Positions 12,736-12,824 of a stretch of 12,824 nucleotides of DNA are shown piece after piece. Position numbers and translations under genes: made by a program. Position 1 is the first letter of the stretch, and the number at the start of each line of letters is the position of its first letter. Under the pieces are notes generated by a model. It had not been told where the DNA came from. It saw only the letters and a list, made by a program, of their open reading frames with translations, and did not search any database. Source of the DNA: JAYVFR01 sp043772945 (GTDB taxonomy: Bacteria > Patescibacteriota > JACMRA01); assembly GCA_043772945.1 (NCBI GenBank), contig JAYVFR010000008.1:1-12824 (forward strand). The letters are read 5' to 3'.

Positions 12736-12824
12736 GTGCCTTTTTTCTACAATTTAAAATTTAAGATTAAAAGTTATGCTACGACTAAAATAGCGTATTA
12801 AACAATCATAAATTCAATCATAAA
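12727..12824. repeat. Terminal direct repeat, right copy (circle overlap)
   Basis: Exact copy of positions 1-98; see the left copy. It should be removed when closing the circle, leaving about 12,726 bp. Confidence 0.93.

Overview
This is a small, strongly AT-rich circular bacterial plasmid. The first 98 bases are repeated exactly as the last 98, so the molecule is a closed circle of about 12,726 bp and the duplicate is an assembly overlap. Genes follow the standard code, with TAA, TAG and TGA all used as stops. Several promoters look like sigma-70 sites (a perfect TTGACA-17-TATAAT drives the toxin-antitoxin pair), but many starts lack a clear Shine-Dalgarno. The host cannot be named from the sequence; a low-GC bacterium is as far as the evidence goes.

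Backbone. A winged-helix replication initiator (11551-12492, minus) has a promoter and a leader region (12493-12735) holding inverted repeats, a strong plus-strand Shine-Dalgarno and two plus-strand terminator-like hairpins. Across the circle junction lie short repeats and a 36-bp perfect palindrome, then a ParA ATPase with a ribbon-helix-helix partner (269-1379), then a RelB-type antitoxin with a Txe/YoeB-type toxin (1444-2021). No relaxase or conjugation gene is visible. The region 2103-2822 is a 5'-truncated, decaying DUF262/HNH (GmrSD-like) restriction endonuclease.

Cargo. Positions 3485-8614 hold six tightly packed or overlapping minus-strand genes that look like one operon: inositol-3-phosphate synthase, a 2-phosphoglycerate-kinase-like P-loop kinase, a metallo-beta-lactamase-fold hydrolase, a class I SAM methyltransferase, a Pol-beta-type nucleotidyltransferase, and a protein with kinase-like catalytic motifs. 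Inositol phosphate is probably made and then modified (phosphoryl transfer, hydrolysis, methylation, nucleotidylation) into an unknown small molecule. I do not recognise this gene set as a characterised pathway; it is the best candidate for an undescribed system here. The operon lies between two directly repeated copies of a ~38-bp sequence (2860 and 9557), and two weakly dif-like sites also bracket it, suggesting acquisition as a module.

Accessory graveyard. Positions 8615-10670 hold relics: a degenerate piece of a second replication initiator with stop codons, the tail of an IS30-family transposase, hairpins and short repeats. A possible 71-residue protein with four Cys-Ser motifs is also here. 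An unrecognised 192-residue basic protein is encoded at 10671-11249 on the plus strand.
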